Below, one piece after another: positions 1 to 8,055 of a stretch of DNA of 33,851 bases. The notes under the pieces are model-generated. The model was not told the origin of the DNA, ran no database searches, and was given only the letters and a program-made list of their open reading frames with translations. Made by a program: the position numbers and the translations under genes. The stretch is from the NCBI GenBank assembly GCA_017463485.1, contig JAFTPD010000018.1, positions 1 to 33,851 of the forward strand, written 5' to 3'. The stretch is from Clostridia bacterium. GTDB lineage: Bacteria; Bacillota; Clostridia; Oscillospirales; CAG-272. Positions within the stretch are counted from its first letter, which is position 1. Every line of letters begins with the position of its first letter.

Positions 1-1013
1 ATACTCTCGCTTTGCAGAGCGCGGAACAGATCGGACTTAAGTGCCTCTCGTAGCGAGGTCTCGCGCACGTTGATATCCGAATAGGGAGAGAACGGACAAG
101 GCTCAGCTCCGCCATGGGAGGTGATTTGGAAAAAGCCTCTGCCTGCCGCAAGGCAACCGCCCGTGCTTTTTTCGTCGCACGGAAAGGCAATGAATATCAT
201 CTCGGGATAGGAAGCGCGAAGCTCTGCCATATTCTGCTCCATACGAGCGCGATCCTCATCGGTGGGAGCGAGCGATGCGGTAGTCTCGCTGACGGGAACG
301 TACTCTACATAGAATACGACCTTACAGCCGCGGCTATTCAAATCATCCACAAAATCACGGGAGAATACCTCGCAAAGATTTTCACGGGTGACGGTGACGG
401 ACGCGCCGAAGATCAGATGATTTTTTCTCATCCTCTCCATTCCGTCTATGAGCCTTCCGTACACACCTTCACCGCGGCGGGAGTCGGTCTTTTCCTTGTG
501 ACCTTCGATGCTGAATACGGGAACGAGGTTGCGATGCTTTTCAAACAGAGCAAGATACGTATCGTCTATCATCGTTCCGTTGGTGAAGATCGGGAAAAGA
601 ATTTCGGGAACGCCGCCCGCGGCGCTGATGACGTCACGGCGAAGCATTGGCTCACCGCCTGCAAGAAGAATAAAGCTGATGCCAAGCTCCTTGGCTTCTT
701 TAAATATCTTCAGCCATTCGGCATCACTTAACTGCGCGACAGGGGAGGAATCGCAGCAGGATTGGTTATGACGTGCATAGCAGCCCGCACAGTGAAGATT
801 ACAGCTACTCGTAATGCTTGCGATCAGGAACGGCGGGATATGCTCACCGCCCTCGTTCAGCTCGGCACGACGCTTTGCTGCTTCCTTTATGCTACGGCTG
901 TATTTCATCATAAACGCGCTTTCCTTCGGGTCTTTGAGGGTGGCGCGAAGAATGTTTTTTACAAGATTTTCAACCCCGTTTGAAAGGTATTTTGCAAGAT
1001 CAAAATTTTCCAA
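1..1013 (-). CDS. Radical SAM protein, C-terminus beyond window
   Basis: The reverse strand reads openly from a TTG at 1013 to the left edge with no stop (about 337 residues visible). The translation carries the radical SAM cluster motif CNLHCAGCYA (CX3CX2C, which binds the 4Fe-4S cluster that cleaves S-adenosylmethionine), then LLAGGEP, the usual SAM-contacting glycine motif. Later it has GGCLAAGRGFF and GGAEPCPFSPYSD, which suggests a C-terminal SPASM-like cysteine region continuing outside the window. The TTG start follows GGAGGAG by about 9 nt, and the N-terminus MENFDLAKYLSNGVENLV fits a widespread clostridial radical SAM family of unknown substrate. It has its own promoter and is divergent from the HxlR gene. 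The family call is firm; the substrate is unknown. Confidence 0.88.
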   Translation of the reverse strand, partial: MENFDLAKYLSNGVENLVKNILRATLKDPKESAFMMKYSRSIKEAAKRRAELNEGGEHIPPFLIASITSSCNLHCAGCYARHNQSCCDSSPVAQLSDAEWLKIFKEAKELGISFILLAGGEPMLRRDVISAAGGVPEILFPIFTNGTMIDDTYLALFEKHRNLVPVFSIEGHKEKTDSRRGEGVYGRLIDGMERMRKNHLIFGASVTVTRENLCEVFSRDFVDDLNSRGCKVVFYVEYVPVSETTASLAPTDEDRARMEQNMAELRASYPEMIFIAFPCDEKSTGGCLAAGRGFFQITSHGGAEPCPFSPYSDINVRETSLREALKSDLFRALQSES

Positions 1014-1073
1014 AACAAAAAACTCCTCCTAAATCACATTTTGCTCTTTACTTTACATTTGTTATCTGCTATA

Positions 1074-1102
1074 ATTATACTATCAATAGGCGGATGTGTC
1101 AA
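1074..1102 (-). promoter_or_regulatory. Sigma-A promoter for the radical SAM gene
   Basis: On the reverse strand TTGACA (1102-1097) and TATAAT (1079-1074) are separated by exactly 17 bp, about 60 nt upstream of the TTG start. Confidence 0.75.
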
Positions 1103-1124
1103 TTACGCAATTTATTGTGAGTAA
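1103..1124. promoter_or_regulatory. Imperfect inverted repeat, possible HxlR operator
   Basis: TTAC-gCAA-ttta-TTG-tga-GTAA forms an imperfect dyad directly beside the -35 box of the divergent radical SAM promoter and 36 bp before the HxlR start. HxlR regulators commonly bind dyads in the intergenic region with a divergent gene. Assigning this dyad to HxlR is inference. Confidence 0.3.
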
Positions 1125-1159
1125 GTAAGAAAAATGTTAGTTAAATGGAGGAATTACGT

Positions 1160-1483
1160 ATGTCTCATAGCCATAACTGTCCTTGTACCGAAGCGTGTCC
1201 GCTTCAGCGCGCGATGGAGATGATCGGAGGTAAGTGGAAGCTTGCGATCTTATGCTCTCTCAGTGTAGACGGAACGGTTCGTTATAACGAACTTTTGCGC
1301 AAGGTCAAGGGAATTTCAAATACGATGCTCGCGAGATCCTTACAGGAGCTTGAGAGCGACGGACTTGTTCGCCGTTCGGAATATTTGGAGGTTCCGATTC
1401 GTGTGGAATATGAGCCCACAGATAAAGCAAAGGAGCTTGCTCCCATTCTTGTTCAGCTTGCACAGTGGGCAGCGAAGCAATAG
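1160..1483 (+). CDS. HxlR-family winged-helix transcriptional regulator
   Basis: This 107-residue protein has the complete HxlR signature: N-terminal cysteines (NCPCTEACPLQRAM), then IGGKWKLAILCSL, FNELLRKV-like YNELLRKVKGISNTMLARSLQELESDGLV and a wing ending YEPTDKAKEL. HxlR proteins are small DNA-binding dimers; several sense electrophiles or redox state through the N-terminal cysteine. I chose the ATG at 1160 because an in-frame ATG at 1145 overlaps the GGAGG (1147-1151) that must serve as the ribosome-binding site. The CrtC/AttH-like gene begins 38 bp downstream on the same strand, so the regulator probably controls it or is co-transcribed with it. Confidence 0.92.
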   Translation: MSHSHNCPCTEACPLQRAMEMIGGKWKLAILCSLSVDGTVRYNELLRKVKGISNTMLARSLQELESDGLVRRSEYLEVPIRVEYEPTDKAKELAPILVQLAQWAAKQ

Positions 1484-1521
1484 GAAAAACGGTAAAGAAA
1501 AATTTATGATGGAGGCTAACA

Positions 1522-2646
1522 ATGAGTAAGATTTTGAAATCAATTCATCCCGACGATGATATGCATTATGAAAAAATGGGACTTACCCGAAATAAGATCG
1601 AACCTTGGGAGGACGGTATGCGTACCGACGGAAGCCGCGGTACCTACGAATGGTGGTACTTTGATTCAAGCTTCGTCGACGGTACCAAGCTCGTTTTGCA
1701 GTACTATTCTAAGTCACCCATTCAGGTGAGCGGCAAAATAAAGCCAATCGTTACGGCAGAGCTGACCCTGCCGGATGGACGCGAATATTTCGAGCAGATA
1801 GAAGCGTCGCTACGTGACAGTCACTATGCAAAGACACAGTGTGACGTGAAGATCGGGGACAGCTATATCTGCGGCGACCTTGAGCATTACAATCTCGTTT
1901 TCAAAGGAGAAAAAATTCAGGCAACGGTATCTCTTACCAACACCGTACCTGCATGGCGCAGTCAGTGCGGCCCAATTCTCTTTGGCGACAGCGAAGAATA
2001 TTACTTCAATTGGCTGCCTGCAACGCCTGAGGGCGACGTTACTGCCGACGTAACTTATCCCGATGGGCAGCTTCACCTTGTTGGTAGCGGATATCACGAT
2101 CACAACTGGGGCAATGTCTCCATGTTAAAGCTTATGCATCATTGGTATTGGGGCAGAGCGAAAATTGGAGATTACAAGGTCATTTCCTCGTGGATCACCG
2201 CAGAGAAAAAGTACGGTTACAAGGAGTTTGACGTATTTATGATCGCTAAGAACGGTGAAATTCTCGGAGATAACTCTAATCATACCCTGAAATTTTTGCC
2301 AAGCGACGAATACATTGATGAACACACAGGCAAGCCAGTATACAACACGGTTGCATACGAATACGAAACACCTGCCGGTGAATACTACCGCATTACCTAC
2401 AAGCGCACGGGTGACATCGCCAAAATAAATTTCATTGACCGACTTCTCGGCCCCATGAAATATCTTGCGAAGGTCATCGGCTTTGAAGGCTCATACCTGC
2501 GCTTTCAGGGAATCGCAACGATTGAACGTATAGAGTGCGGTCAGGTGGTAGAAACCGCAACCGAAGACTCTGCCGTTTGGGAGCTGATGTATTTCGGAAA
2601 AGCCGCAGCCGACAAAGAAAACAAGGAAAAGCAGACAGGGGCTTGA
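1522..2646 (+). CDS. Lipocalin-like CrtC/AttH-family protein
   Basis: The 374-residue product has the hallmark TYEWWYFDSSF (residues 41-51) and a second conserved block GYHDHNWGN (190-198), which define the double lipocalin-like fold shared by hydroxyneurosporene synthase (CrtC) and AttH proteins. Carotenoid-pathway members hydrate carotenoids; clostridial homologues are of unknown function and no carotenoid gene lies nearby, so a role on some hydrophobic small molecule is only inference. There is no signal peptide. GGAGG at 1511-1515 supports the ATG at 1522. It follows the HxlR gene by 38 bp and probably forms a two-gene unit with it. Confidence 0.75.
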   Translation: MSKILKSIHPDDDMHYEKMGLTRNKIEPWEDGMRTDGSRGTYEWWYFDSSFVDGTKLVLQYYSKSPIQVSGKIKPIVTAELTLPDGREYFEQIEASLRDSHYAKTQCDVKIGDSYICGDLEHYNLVFKGEKIQATVSLTNTVPAWRSQCGPILFGDSEEYYFNWLPATPEGDVTADVTYPDGQLHLVGSGYHDHNWGNVSMLKLMHHWYWGRAKIGDYKVISSWITAEKKYGYKEFDVFMIAKNGEILGDNSNHTLKFLPSDEYIDEHTGKPVYNTVAYEYETPAGEYYRITYKRTGDIAKINFIDRLLGPMKYLAKVIGFEGSYLRFQGIATIERIECGQVVETATEDSAVWELMYFGKAAADKENKEKQTGA

Positions 2647-2701
2647 TGCACCAATATATCGATAAATTCCAATTTGTCATCAGGTAGCAACAGCGAGTTG
2701 C

Positions 2702-2730
2702 TTGTCAACTCAGGCAATCTATGGTAAAAT
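2702..2730 (+). promoter_or_regulatory. Promoter for the XRE/zinc-ribbon gene
   Basis: TTGTCA (2702-2707), a 17 bp spacer and TAAAAT (2725-2730) lie 30 nt before the ATG at 2760. Confidence 0.55.
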
Positions 2731-2759
2731 ATAACCACAAAATATAGGGTGGTGAAATT

Positions 2760-3524
2760 ATGGAAACAAAGGATATAATTCTTGAACTCAGAACGAAAAA
2801 AGGACTCTCACAAGAGGAACTTGCAGAAAAGATATTTGTAACAAGACAGGCGGTATCTCGGTGGGAAACCGGTGAAACGATACCGAACACGGAAACGCTT
2901 AAACTACTTTCGCAGTTGTTTGACGTGTCGATCAACACGCTTCTCGGTTCGCCTCGTCAGCTTATCTGTCAATGCTGTGGTATGCCGCTTGAAGATTCTA
3001 ATATCAGCAAAGAAGTCGATGGCATTTTCAACGAGGAATATTGTAAATGGTGCTATGCCGATGGCGAATATATGTATCATAACATGGACGATCTGATAGA
3101 GGTCTGCATCGCTCACATGGCAAACGAAGCATTCCCGTCCGAAAAGGTCCGCGCGTATATGAAAGAAATGCTCCCAAAGCTTGACTATTGGAAGCAGTAT
3201 AAAAACCTTGACGGTGCGGAAAAATTCGAGGAATTCAAAAGCAAACTGATTGAGGAAATCAACGCGCTTGGGGTTGAAGGAATGCCGAAGGTTGAGAAGA
3301 TAAATGCTCTTGTGGGCGGATACGTTAACCTTGAATACCGTCTTCCAAACGGTAAGATTGTGAAATTTCTTGACGATAATGCAACCTATCTCGGCAATCA
3401 GCTTGAATGTGAATTCGGCGGCGACAGATGCTTTGGTATCGTAGCCAATATGGACTTTATTCTCATAGCTACTTATGAAGCAAACGGAGAGAATGCCGAG
3501 CTGTTGGTTTATAAGAAAAGATAA
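2760..3524 (+). CDS. XRE-family regulator with zinc ribbon
   Basis: Residues 1-63 form a classic Cro/CI helix-turn-helix (LRTKKGLSQEELAEKI, VTRQAVSRWETG, LLSQLFDVSINTLL). It is followed by a treble-cysteine region with C70, C72, C73, C95 and C98 (CQCCGMPL ... EYCKWCYADG), matching the putative zinc-ribbon domain common as a separate small protein in Clostridia. The remaining residues, about 100-254, include DDLIEVCIAHMANE and a C-terminal domain I do not recognise (GYVNLEYRLPNGKIVKFLDDN). RBS GGTGGTGAAATT precedes the ATG. The gene is monocistronic, between the CrtC-like gene and the tRNA pair. DNA-binding is well supported; the ligand of the C-terminal part is unknown. Confidence 0.85.
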   Translation: METKDIILELRTKKGLSQEELAEKIFVTRQAVSRWETGETIPNTETLKLLSQLFDVSINTLLGSPRQLICQCCGMPLEDSNISKEVDGIFNEEYCKWCYADGEYMYHNMDDLIEVCIAHMANEAFPSEKVRAYMKEMLPKLDYWKQYKNLDGAEKFEEFKSKLIEEINALGVEGMPKVEKINALVGGYVNLEYRLPNGKIVKFLDDNATYLGNQLECEFGGDRCFGIVANMDFILIATYEANGENAELLVYKKR

Positions 3525-3528
3525 CGCA

Positions 3529-3559
3529 GAGGGCTGACGAAAAACAATCGTCAGCCCTC
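3529..3559. terminator. Hairpin after XRE gene, weak terminator
   Basis: A perfect 12 bp stem (GAGGGCTGACGA / TCGTCAGCCCTC) with a 7 nt loop lies just past the stop codon. The plus-strand 3' side is A-rich rather than T-rich, so this may be an mRNA-stabilising hairpin rather than a true intrinsic terminator. Confidence 0.5.
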
Positions 3560-3581
3560 AAAAATTGCGTCGCAGAAAACA

Positions 3582-3615
3582 AAGAAAAAGGCTTCGGGAA
3601 TTGCTTCCCAAAGCC
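3582..3615 (-). terminator. Intrinsic terminator after tRNA-Pro
   Basis: On the reverse strand the stem GGCTTtGGGAA / TTCCCgAAGCC (3615-3590) is followed by TTTTTCTTT, immediately 3' of the tRNA-Pro CCA end. Confidence 0.75.
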
Positions 3616-3620
3616 AATTT

Positions 3621-3696
3621 TGGTCGGAGCGACAGGACTCAAACCTGCGGCCTGATGGTCCCAAACCACCCGCGCTATCAACTGCGCCACGCCCCG
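3621..3696 (-). tRNA. tRNA-Pro (anticodon TGG)
   Basis: The reverse strand folds as a standard cloverleaf: acceptor CGGGGCG pairs with CGCTCCG, the anticodon loop is TTTGGGA with anticodon TGG, the T-arm has GGTTTGAGTCC, and CCA is encoded. It lies downstream of tRNA-Lys on the same strand. Confidence 0.95.
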
Positions 3697-3703
3697 ACAT
3701 ATT

Positions 3704-3742
3704 AAAAAGTCAAGTCCTCGGAGCTTTCGGCTTCGAGGACTT
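3704..3742 (-). terminator. Hairpin with T-tract between tRNA-Lys and tRNA-Pro
   Basis: The stem AAGTCCTCG / CGAGGACTT (3742-3712) with an inner AGC/GCT pairing is followed on the reverse strand by TTTTT. It begins one base after the CCA of tRNA-Lys, so it probably ends the tRNA-Lys transcript or attenuates read-through into tRNA-Pro. Confidence 0.6.
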
Positions 3743-3743
3743 T

Positions 3744-3819
3744 TGGTGACCCATCGGAGAGTCGAACTCCGGACACCATGATTAAAAGTCATGTGCTCTG
3801 CCATCTGAGCTAATGGGTC
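3744..3819 (-). tRNA. tRNA-Lys (anticodon TTT)
   Basis: The reverse strand begins GACCCATTAGCTCAG and ends TGGGTCACCA, with a 7 bp acceptor stem, anticodon loop CTTTTAA (TTT), T-arm GGAGTTCGACTCTCC and encoded CCA. Length is 76 nt. Confidence 0.96.
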
Positions 3820-3874
3820 TTTTACTTGCACCGCAAAGCCTGAAACGTTTTTCCACCCCTGCAAGCACCAAAGT

Positions 3875-3903
3875 ATTATATCATATTATTGTCAGCTTGT
3901 CAA
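3875..3903 (-). promoter_or_regulatory. Sigma-A promoter for the tRNA-Lys/Pro pair
   Basis: Reverse-strand TTGACA (3903-3898), a 17 bp spacer and TATAAT (3880-3875) lie about 55 nt before tRNA-Lys. It is a consensus promoter, as expected for a stable RNA. Confidence 0.8.
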
Positions 3904-3957
3904 TACTTTTTACAAATTTTATAAATTCTTTTTCCTCCAAAAATATTCGCATATCTA

Positions 3958-3986
3958 TTGCAAAAACGGCAATTATATGCTAAAAT
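3958..3986 (+). promoter_or_regulatory. Promoter for the alpha/beta hydrolase
   Basis: TTGCAA (3958-3963), a 17 bp spacer and TAAAAT (3981-3986) stand 45 nt upstream of the ATG at 4032. Confidence 0.5.
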
Positions 3987-4031
3987 GTATTAGCAATTTT
4001 ATCTCACTCTCGGCAAAGGAAAAGAATTTTT

Positions 4032-4862
4032 ATGCAGACACAGACGTTTACATTTTCAAAAGGCTTTTCAAAGGCGACGCTCACATCATACATTCACGAC
4101 ACGTCCCCCGAGATGCCCATGCCCCCTCGTCGCGCAATTATCGTGTGCCCCGGCGGCGGATACGGCTTTCTGTCCGACCGCGAGGCTGAGCCCATTGCCC
4201 TTCAATACTTTGCGTCGGGACTCAACGCCTTTGTGCTTCGCTACTCCATTGGTGAAAAGGCAAAGGACTTCACTCCTCTTACTGAGGCGGCGCTTGCTAT
4301 CGCTCACGTCACACTCAACGCCGAAATATACAATATTGACGCAAATTACGTATTCATCACGGGCTTTTCCGCGGGCGGCCATCTTGCGGCATCTGCGGGC
4401 ACACTGTGGAAGCTCCCCTTGCTTAACGACAGATTGAAAGCGGAGCTTGGCGACGACTACGTTTACGGCGTCAACCGTCCCACTGCCACCCTTCCCTGCT
4501 ACCCCGTCATCACGGCGGGCGTTTACGCTCACCGCGGTTCTATCAATAATCTATGCGGCAAAAGCGATCCCACAGAGGAGGAGATGAACGCATACTCTCT
4601 TGAGCTACACGTGGATGCGGACACCGCTCCCGCATTTTTGTGGCACACCTTTGACGACAGTTGCGTGCCGATACAAAACACTCTTCTGTACGTCGAGGCT
4701 CTGACACGCGCAAAGGTTCGCTTCGAATGTCACATATACCCGCACGGTCACCACGGACTTAGTCTTTGCAGCAAGGAAACCTGGGCAAATCACGAAGGCT
4801 TTTACAATCCCTATTGCGAGGGCTGGATAGATCTTGCCATACGCTACGTTAAGGAATTCTGA
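4032..4862 (+). CDS. Alpha/beta hydrolase, esterase/lipase-like
   Basis: The 276-residue protein shows the order expected of the BD-FAE/acetyl-esterase group: oxyanion region CPGGGYGFLSDREAEP (39-54), nucleophile motif GFSAGG with Ser113, acid in TFDDSCVP and catalytic His in HGHHGLSL near the C-terminus. These enzymes remove acyl groups from small esters or acetylated sugars. It has no signal peptide, so it acts in the cytosol. A purine-rich GGAAAAG site precedes the ATG. The gene is monocistronic and converges on the binding lipoprotein. The substrate is not predictable from context. Confidence 0.85.
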   Translation: MQTQTFTFSKGFSKATLTSYIHDTSPEMPMPPRRAIIVCPGGGYGFLSDREAEPIALQYFASGLNAFVLRYSIGEKAKDFTPLTEAALAIAHVTLNAEIYNIDANYVFITGFSAGGHLAASAGTLWKLPLLNDRLKAELGDDYVYGVNRPTATLPCYPVITAGVYAHRGSINNLCGKSDPTEEEMNAYSLELHVDADTAPAFLWHTFDDSCVPIQNTLLYVEALTRAKVRFECHIYPHGHHGLSLCSKETWANHEGFYNPYCEGWIDLAIRYVKEF

Positions 4863-4863
4863 T

Positions 4864-4904
4864 AAAACAATACCCGACTCCCATTTGGAGTCGGGTATTG
4901 TTTT
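4864..4904. terminator. Bidirectional intrinsic terminator
   Basis: A perfect 18 bp stem (4864-4881 with 4887-4904) has AAAA on its left and TTTT on its right, so it can stop transcripts from both the hydrolase and the convergent lipoprotein gene. Confidence 0.85.
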
Positions 4905-4918
4905 AGTTTCCGAATATA

Positions 4919-6463
4919 TTACGGAAGCTTTGCAGCCTTTCTGTTGATGCTGCTCAGGTTTCTCTTGAGTGCTGTCTCGTTCTTGTTAAGAAGAGTTACA
5001 ACAGTTTCCTGAGAAACACAGCTGAGAACGGGACGAAGCTGGTCGCGGAGCTTGAAGCTCTCGATAGCAGACGACATCATTCCGCAGAAATCAATAGCAA
5101 CGGAATCGTAGAGCAGATTGATAATATCCTGGCTTCTGGGGTCCTTGAGGAACTTAAGGCTCATGGACTTCTCAAAATATGCTTCCTCAACGTATACGGA
5201 GCTGTGGTAAGCGAGCGCCTCAAGCGTTGCGCCGATTCTCTCCAGAGCCGTCTCATCCTGAACAACAGAGCTTACACCAATGCTGGCAGCCATGTCCTGA
5301 ACATAGGTGTAATACTCATCCTGCTCGGTAGAATACTTCGGGATAGGAGCAATACCGTAGTCAAAGGTGATCTCACCGATACTCTTCTCAAGCGCATAGA
5401 ACAGGAATGTAGCCATCATGCCCTCGCGCTCTGCAAACTTGAGGATGATATCGTTTTTCGCGGGATGATCCGCTGCCGCCTCGAAGACATATGTATTGTC
5501 GTCGCTGGTAAGGGCCTGCACCTTCTCGGCAACGTCTACAAGGTAGGTAAGCTCGTCGCTATCGTAGTACCACGAATAGTCCTCTGCATCCTTCTTGATA
5601 AGCTCAACCTTGGAGGATACAAGATAGGGGTCCATGCAGGTGGACGAACCAGTGAGCAGACCGTAGTAGTCACCCTCACTTGCCTTACCGTCATTGTCCT
5701 TCTCGGCGAAGGTGTTAGCGATCATAGCCTTCTGAGCATCCAGCGTCCACTCACCGTCCATAACCTTCTGGTAAGGATCTTCAAGACCGTAGGTAGCGAG
5801 GTCTTTCTGGTTGTAGATGGTAGCAAACATCATTCTGTAAAGAGAAACTGCAATAGCACCCGTTGCCAGATACTGCTTGTTTTCCTCTCCGAAGGTAACA
5901 ACCTCACCAAAGCCCTGTGACCAGTAATTCTTGCTGAGATCAAGATACTCAAAGGTGCCGAGATCGTGATAAAAGCCGTCAACTATCATAACACCCTTGT
6001 TTGTTGTACTGTCAGCAATGATCTGATACATTCCAAGACCGGACTGAACGTCGGTCATGTGAGTAGAGTTGAGGTACTCGGTTCTGTCTCTCGTAAGAAC
6101 AACGAGATCAATGTTAAGCTGCTTTTCAACCGCGTAGTTACGGTGGTAAACAGCGTCGGGAACAAGCTCTCCCGTAGGTGCATAATCGTCCTCGAGATAA
6201 AACTCATCCTCATGCATGTCGACCCAAGCGGTAAGCATGCTAACCTCTGCGCCGCCGTAGTTAAGATCAGCAGGCAGGTCGTGCATCTCGTTAGGATCAA
6301 CGGTGGTCGCAGACTCGGTCGTGCTTTCAGCACCGGTCGTGGAAGCATTGCCGTCGGTAGTTACGTCACCACCGCCGTTATCACACGCTACCAGCGCAGG
6401 CACAAGCATTGCGATTGCAAGAAGCAGGCAGAGCACCTTTGTCAAACTTGCGATACCTTTCAT
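4919..6463 (-). CDS. Orphan ABC-type extracellular solute-binding lipoprotein
   Basis: The 514-residue product starts with a lipoprotein signal peptide (KVLCLLLAIAMLVPALVAC, lipidated Cys27). A Gly/Thr/Ser/Glu linker (28-57) and a body with features of family-1 sugar-binding proteins follow (DGEWTLDAQKAM, GDYYGLLTGS, EYYTYVQDMAASIGVSS). Such proteins capture sugars or oligosaccharides at the outer membrane face for an ABC importer. No permease or ATPase gene is adjacent, so it either serves a distant transporter or acts as a sensor. RBS AAAGGAG and a consensus promoter support the start. The ligand is unknown. Confidence 0.8.
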   Translation of the reverse strand: MKGIASLTKVLCLLLAIAMLVPALVACDNGGGDVTTDGNASTTGAESTTESATTVDPNEMHDLPADLNYGGAEVSMLTAWVDMHEDEFYLEDDYAPTGELVPDAVYHRNYAVEKQLNIDLVVLTRDRTEYLNSTHMTDVQSGLGMYQIIADSTTNKGVMIVDGFYHDLGTFEYLDLSKNYWSQGFGEVVTFGEENKQYLATGAIAVSLYRMMFATIYNQKDLATYGLEDPYQKVMDGEWTLDAQKAMIANTFAEKDNDGKASEGDYYGLLTGSSTCMDPYLVSSKVELIKKDAEDYSWYYDSDELTYLVDVAEKVQALTSDDNTYVFEAAADHPAKNDIILKFAEREGMMATFLFYALEKSIGEITFDYGIAPIPKYSTEQDEYYTYVQDMAASIGVSSVVQDETALERIGATLEALAYHSSVYVEEAYFEKSMSLKFLKDPRSQDIINLLYDSVAIDFCGMMSSAIESFKLRDQLRPVLSCVSQETVVTLLNKNETALKRNLSSINRKAAKLP

Positions 6464-6545
6464 TTGAATTCTCCTTTTGAAATTATTTTGCTCAATCGAG
6501 CATTTTTACTCCGCCGTCGCAAAACAACGGAAATACGCACTATAC

Positions 6546-6574
6546 ATTATATACCCTTCCCCGCATTTTGTCAA
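6546..6574 (-). promoter_or_regulatory. Sigma-A promoter for the solute-binding lipoprotein
   Basis: Reverse-strand TTGACA (6574-6569), a 17 bp spacer and TATAAT (6551-6546), 83 nt before the start. Confidence 0.75.
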
Positions 6575-6617
6575 GGGGATTAACGGATTTTTCACCTGCG
6601 ACCAAAAAAAGTCACAT

Positions 6618-6629
6618 TGTGTTAACACA
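6618..6629. promoter_or_regulatory. Perfect 12 bp palindrome TGTGTTAACACA
   Basis: This dyad sits between the two divergent promoters, about 37 bp upstream of the TrhP-like gene's -35 box and 44 bp upstream of the lipoprotein's. It could be an operator for either, but no regulator gene is adjacent. Weak evidence. Confidence 0.25.
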
Positions 6630-6665
6630 TTTTTACTCAGCCCCTGCGCCGTGGGATAAAAAATA

Positions 6666-6694
6666 TTGACAAAACGGCTCTGCTGTTGTATAAT
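6666..6694 (+). promoter_or_regulatory. Sigma-A promoter for the trhP-uppP-toprim operon
   Basis: TTGACA (6666-6671), a 17 bp spacer and TATAAT (6689-6694), with the first ATG of the operon 52 nt downstream. Confidence 0.8.
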
Positions 6695-6745
6695 GATATG
6701 AGTATGGATTTAAATCAATTATAAGTCGGAAAGGACAATGAATAA

Positions 6746-8029
6746 ATGCCCGAACTTCTATCCCCTGCGGGGAATTTTGAAAAAATGAAGGCGGCTCTGC
6801 TTTACGGAGCGGACGCCGTATATCTTGCGGGACAGGCATTCGGTATGCGCTCGGCGGCGGATAATTTTACCGTCGAGGAAATATGGGAGGCAGTAAAATA
6901 CACTCACGCCCTCGGCAAAAAGCTGTATCTTACCGTGAACACTATGCCTCGCACTCACGAATACCCTGCCCTCATTGAGTTTTTGGACAGCCTCAAGGGT
7001 GCGGGGATCGACGCTATGATAGTGGCAGACCTCGGCGTTATGGCAACCATCAAGGAACGCTTGCCCGATATGGAAATACATATATCTACACAGGCAAGCA
7101 TCATAAGTCCTGCGGCGGCAAAGGCTTACGCCGCAATGGGCGCAAAGAGACTTGTGCTCGCCCGCGAGCTTCGATTCTCCGAGATAAAGCAAATAAAGGC
7201 GGCTCTGCCTCCCGACGTTGAGCTGGAAGCGTTTATCCACGGCTCAATGTGCGTGTCTTACAGCGGACGCTGTCTGCTTGCCAACATGATGAACGGACGC
7301 GACGGCAACCGCGGCACCTGCTCACAGCCCTGCCGTTGGAACTACAAGCTGTACGAGCTGTACGAGGAAAAGCGTCCTGACTTCCCTATTCCGATCGAGC
7401 AAACCGACCTCGGAACGTTCTTTATGTCGTCAAGGGATATGTGCATGATAGAACACATTCCGGAGCTTATGAACAGCGGGATCGATTCCTTCAAGATCGA
7501 GGGGCGCATGAAGAGCGCATATTATACCGCCGTGGTGACAAACTGCTACCGCATGGCAATGGACGCATATATGCGCGATCCCGAAAATTACTCGACCGAT
7601 CCCGCACTGCTCCGAGAGCTTGACAGCGTTTCCCACCGAGAGTACGCTACGGGCTTTTATCTTGACGATCCCATGGTAAATCCTCAGCTCGTTCAGGGCG
7701 GTCACTATATGAAGGAAAAGTCATATTTTGCAACGGCTCTTGAATATGATGAGGAGGAAGCGCGGGCAATACGTTCAATGGGCGTAGAGATGGAAACAGC
7801 GGACGGAAAGCTTTACCGTTTCCGTGAAAAAAACAAGATCAGCGTACACGACAAGGCAGAGGTGATCTCCCCCGGCAGACGTGGAATTCCCTTTACCGTC
7901 GGCGAGCTTTACGACGCCGAGGGACACATCAAGGTAAGCATACCGCATCCCGAGATGATCTTCTGGTGCCGAGTTCCCTTTGAGGTGCGCCCGGGCGACA
8001 TACTGCGCCTCGGCTCTTGCGCGGATTAG
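6746..8029 (+). CDS. trhP: U32-family protein, TrhP-like tRNA hydroxylation factor
   Basis: The 427-residue protein begins ELLSPAGNFEKMKAALLYGADAVY and contains EAFIHGSMCVSYSGRC ... GTCSQPCRWNY, with the four conserved cysteines C169, C176, C192 and C196 that mark the U32 family and probably hold a metal or Fe-S centre. Homologues in Escherichia coli (YegQ/TrhP) and Bacillus (YrrN/YrrO) are needed for prephenate-dependent 5-hydroxyuridine formation at the tRNA wobble position; older annotation calls them collagenase-like peptidases. It is the first gene of an operon with uppP (26 bp gap). An out-of-frame ATG at 6738 lies nearer the SD but opens a short frame only. Confidence 0.88.
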   Translation: MPELLSPAGNFEKMKAALLYGADAVYLAGQAFGMRSAADNFTVEEIWEAVKYTHALGKKLYLTVNTMPRTHEYPALIEFLDSLKGAGIDAMIVADLGVMATIKERLPDMEIHISTQASIISPAAAKAYAAMGAKRLVLARELRFSEIKQIKAALPPDVELEAFIHGSMCVSYSGRCLLANMMNGRDGNRGTCSQPCRWNYKLYELYEEKRPDFPIPIEQTDLGTFFMSSRDMCMIEHIPELMNSGIDSFKIEGRMKSAYYTAVVTNCYRMAMDAYMRDPENYSTDPALLRELDSVSHREYATGFYLDDPMVNPQLVQGGHYMKEKSYFATALEYDEEEARAIRSMGVEMETADGKLYRFREKNKISVHDKAEVISPGRRGIPFTVGELYDAEGHIKVSIPHPEMIFWCRVPFEVRPGDILRLGSCAD

Positions 8030-8055
8030 TGCGAAAATTTTAAAGGAGTAAGCAA

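Noticed and set aside
114-1032. Several plus-strand frames at the left edge
   Set aside because: The reverse strand carries the radical SAM CX3CX2C motif in a continuous frame.
3469-3864. 131-codon reverse open frame
   Set aside because: It spans two tRNA genes and their terminators.
5204-6583. Two plus-strand open frames of 205-238 codons
   Set aside because: Both are mirror frames of the solute-binding lipoprotein, which has a lipobox, RBS and promoter on the reverse strand.
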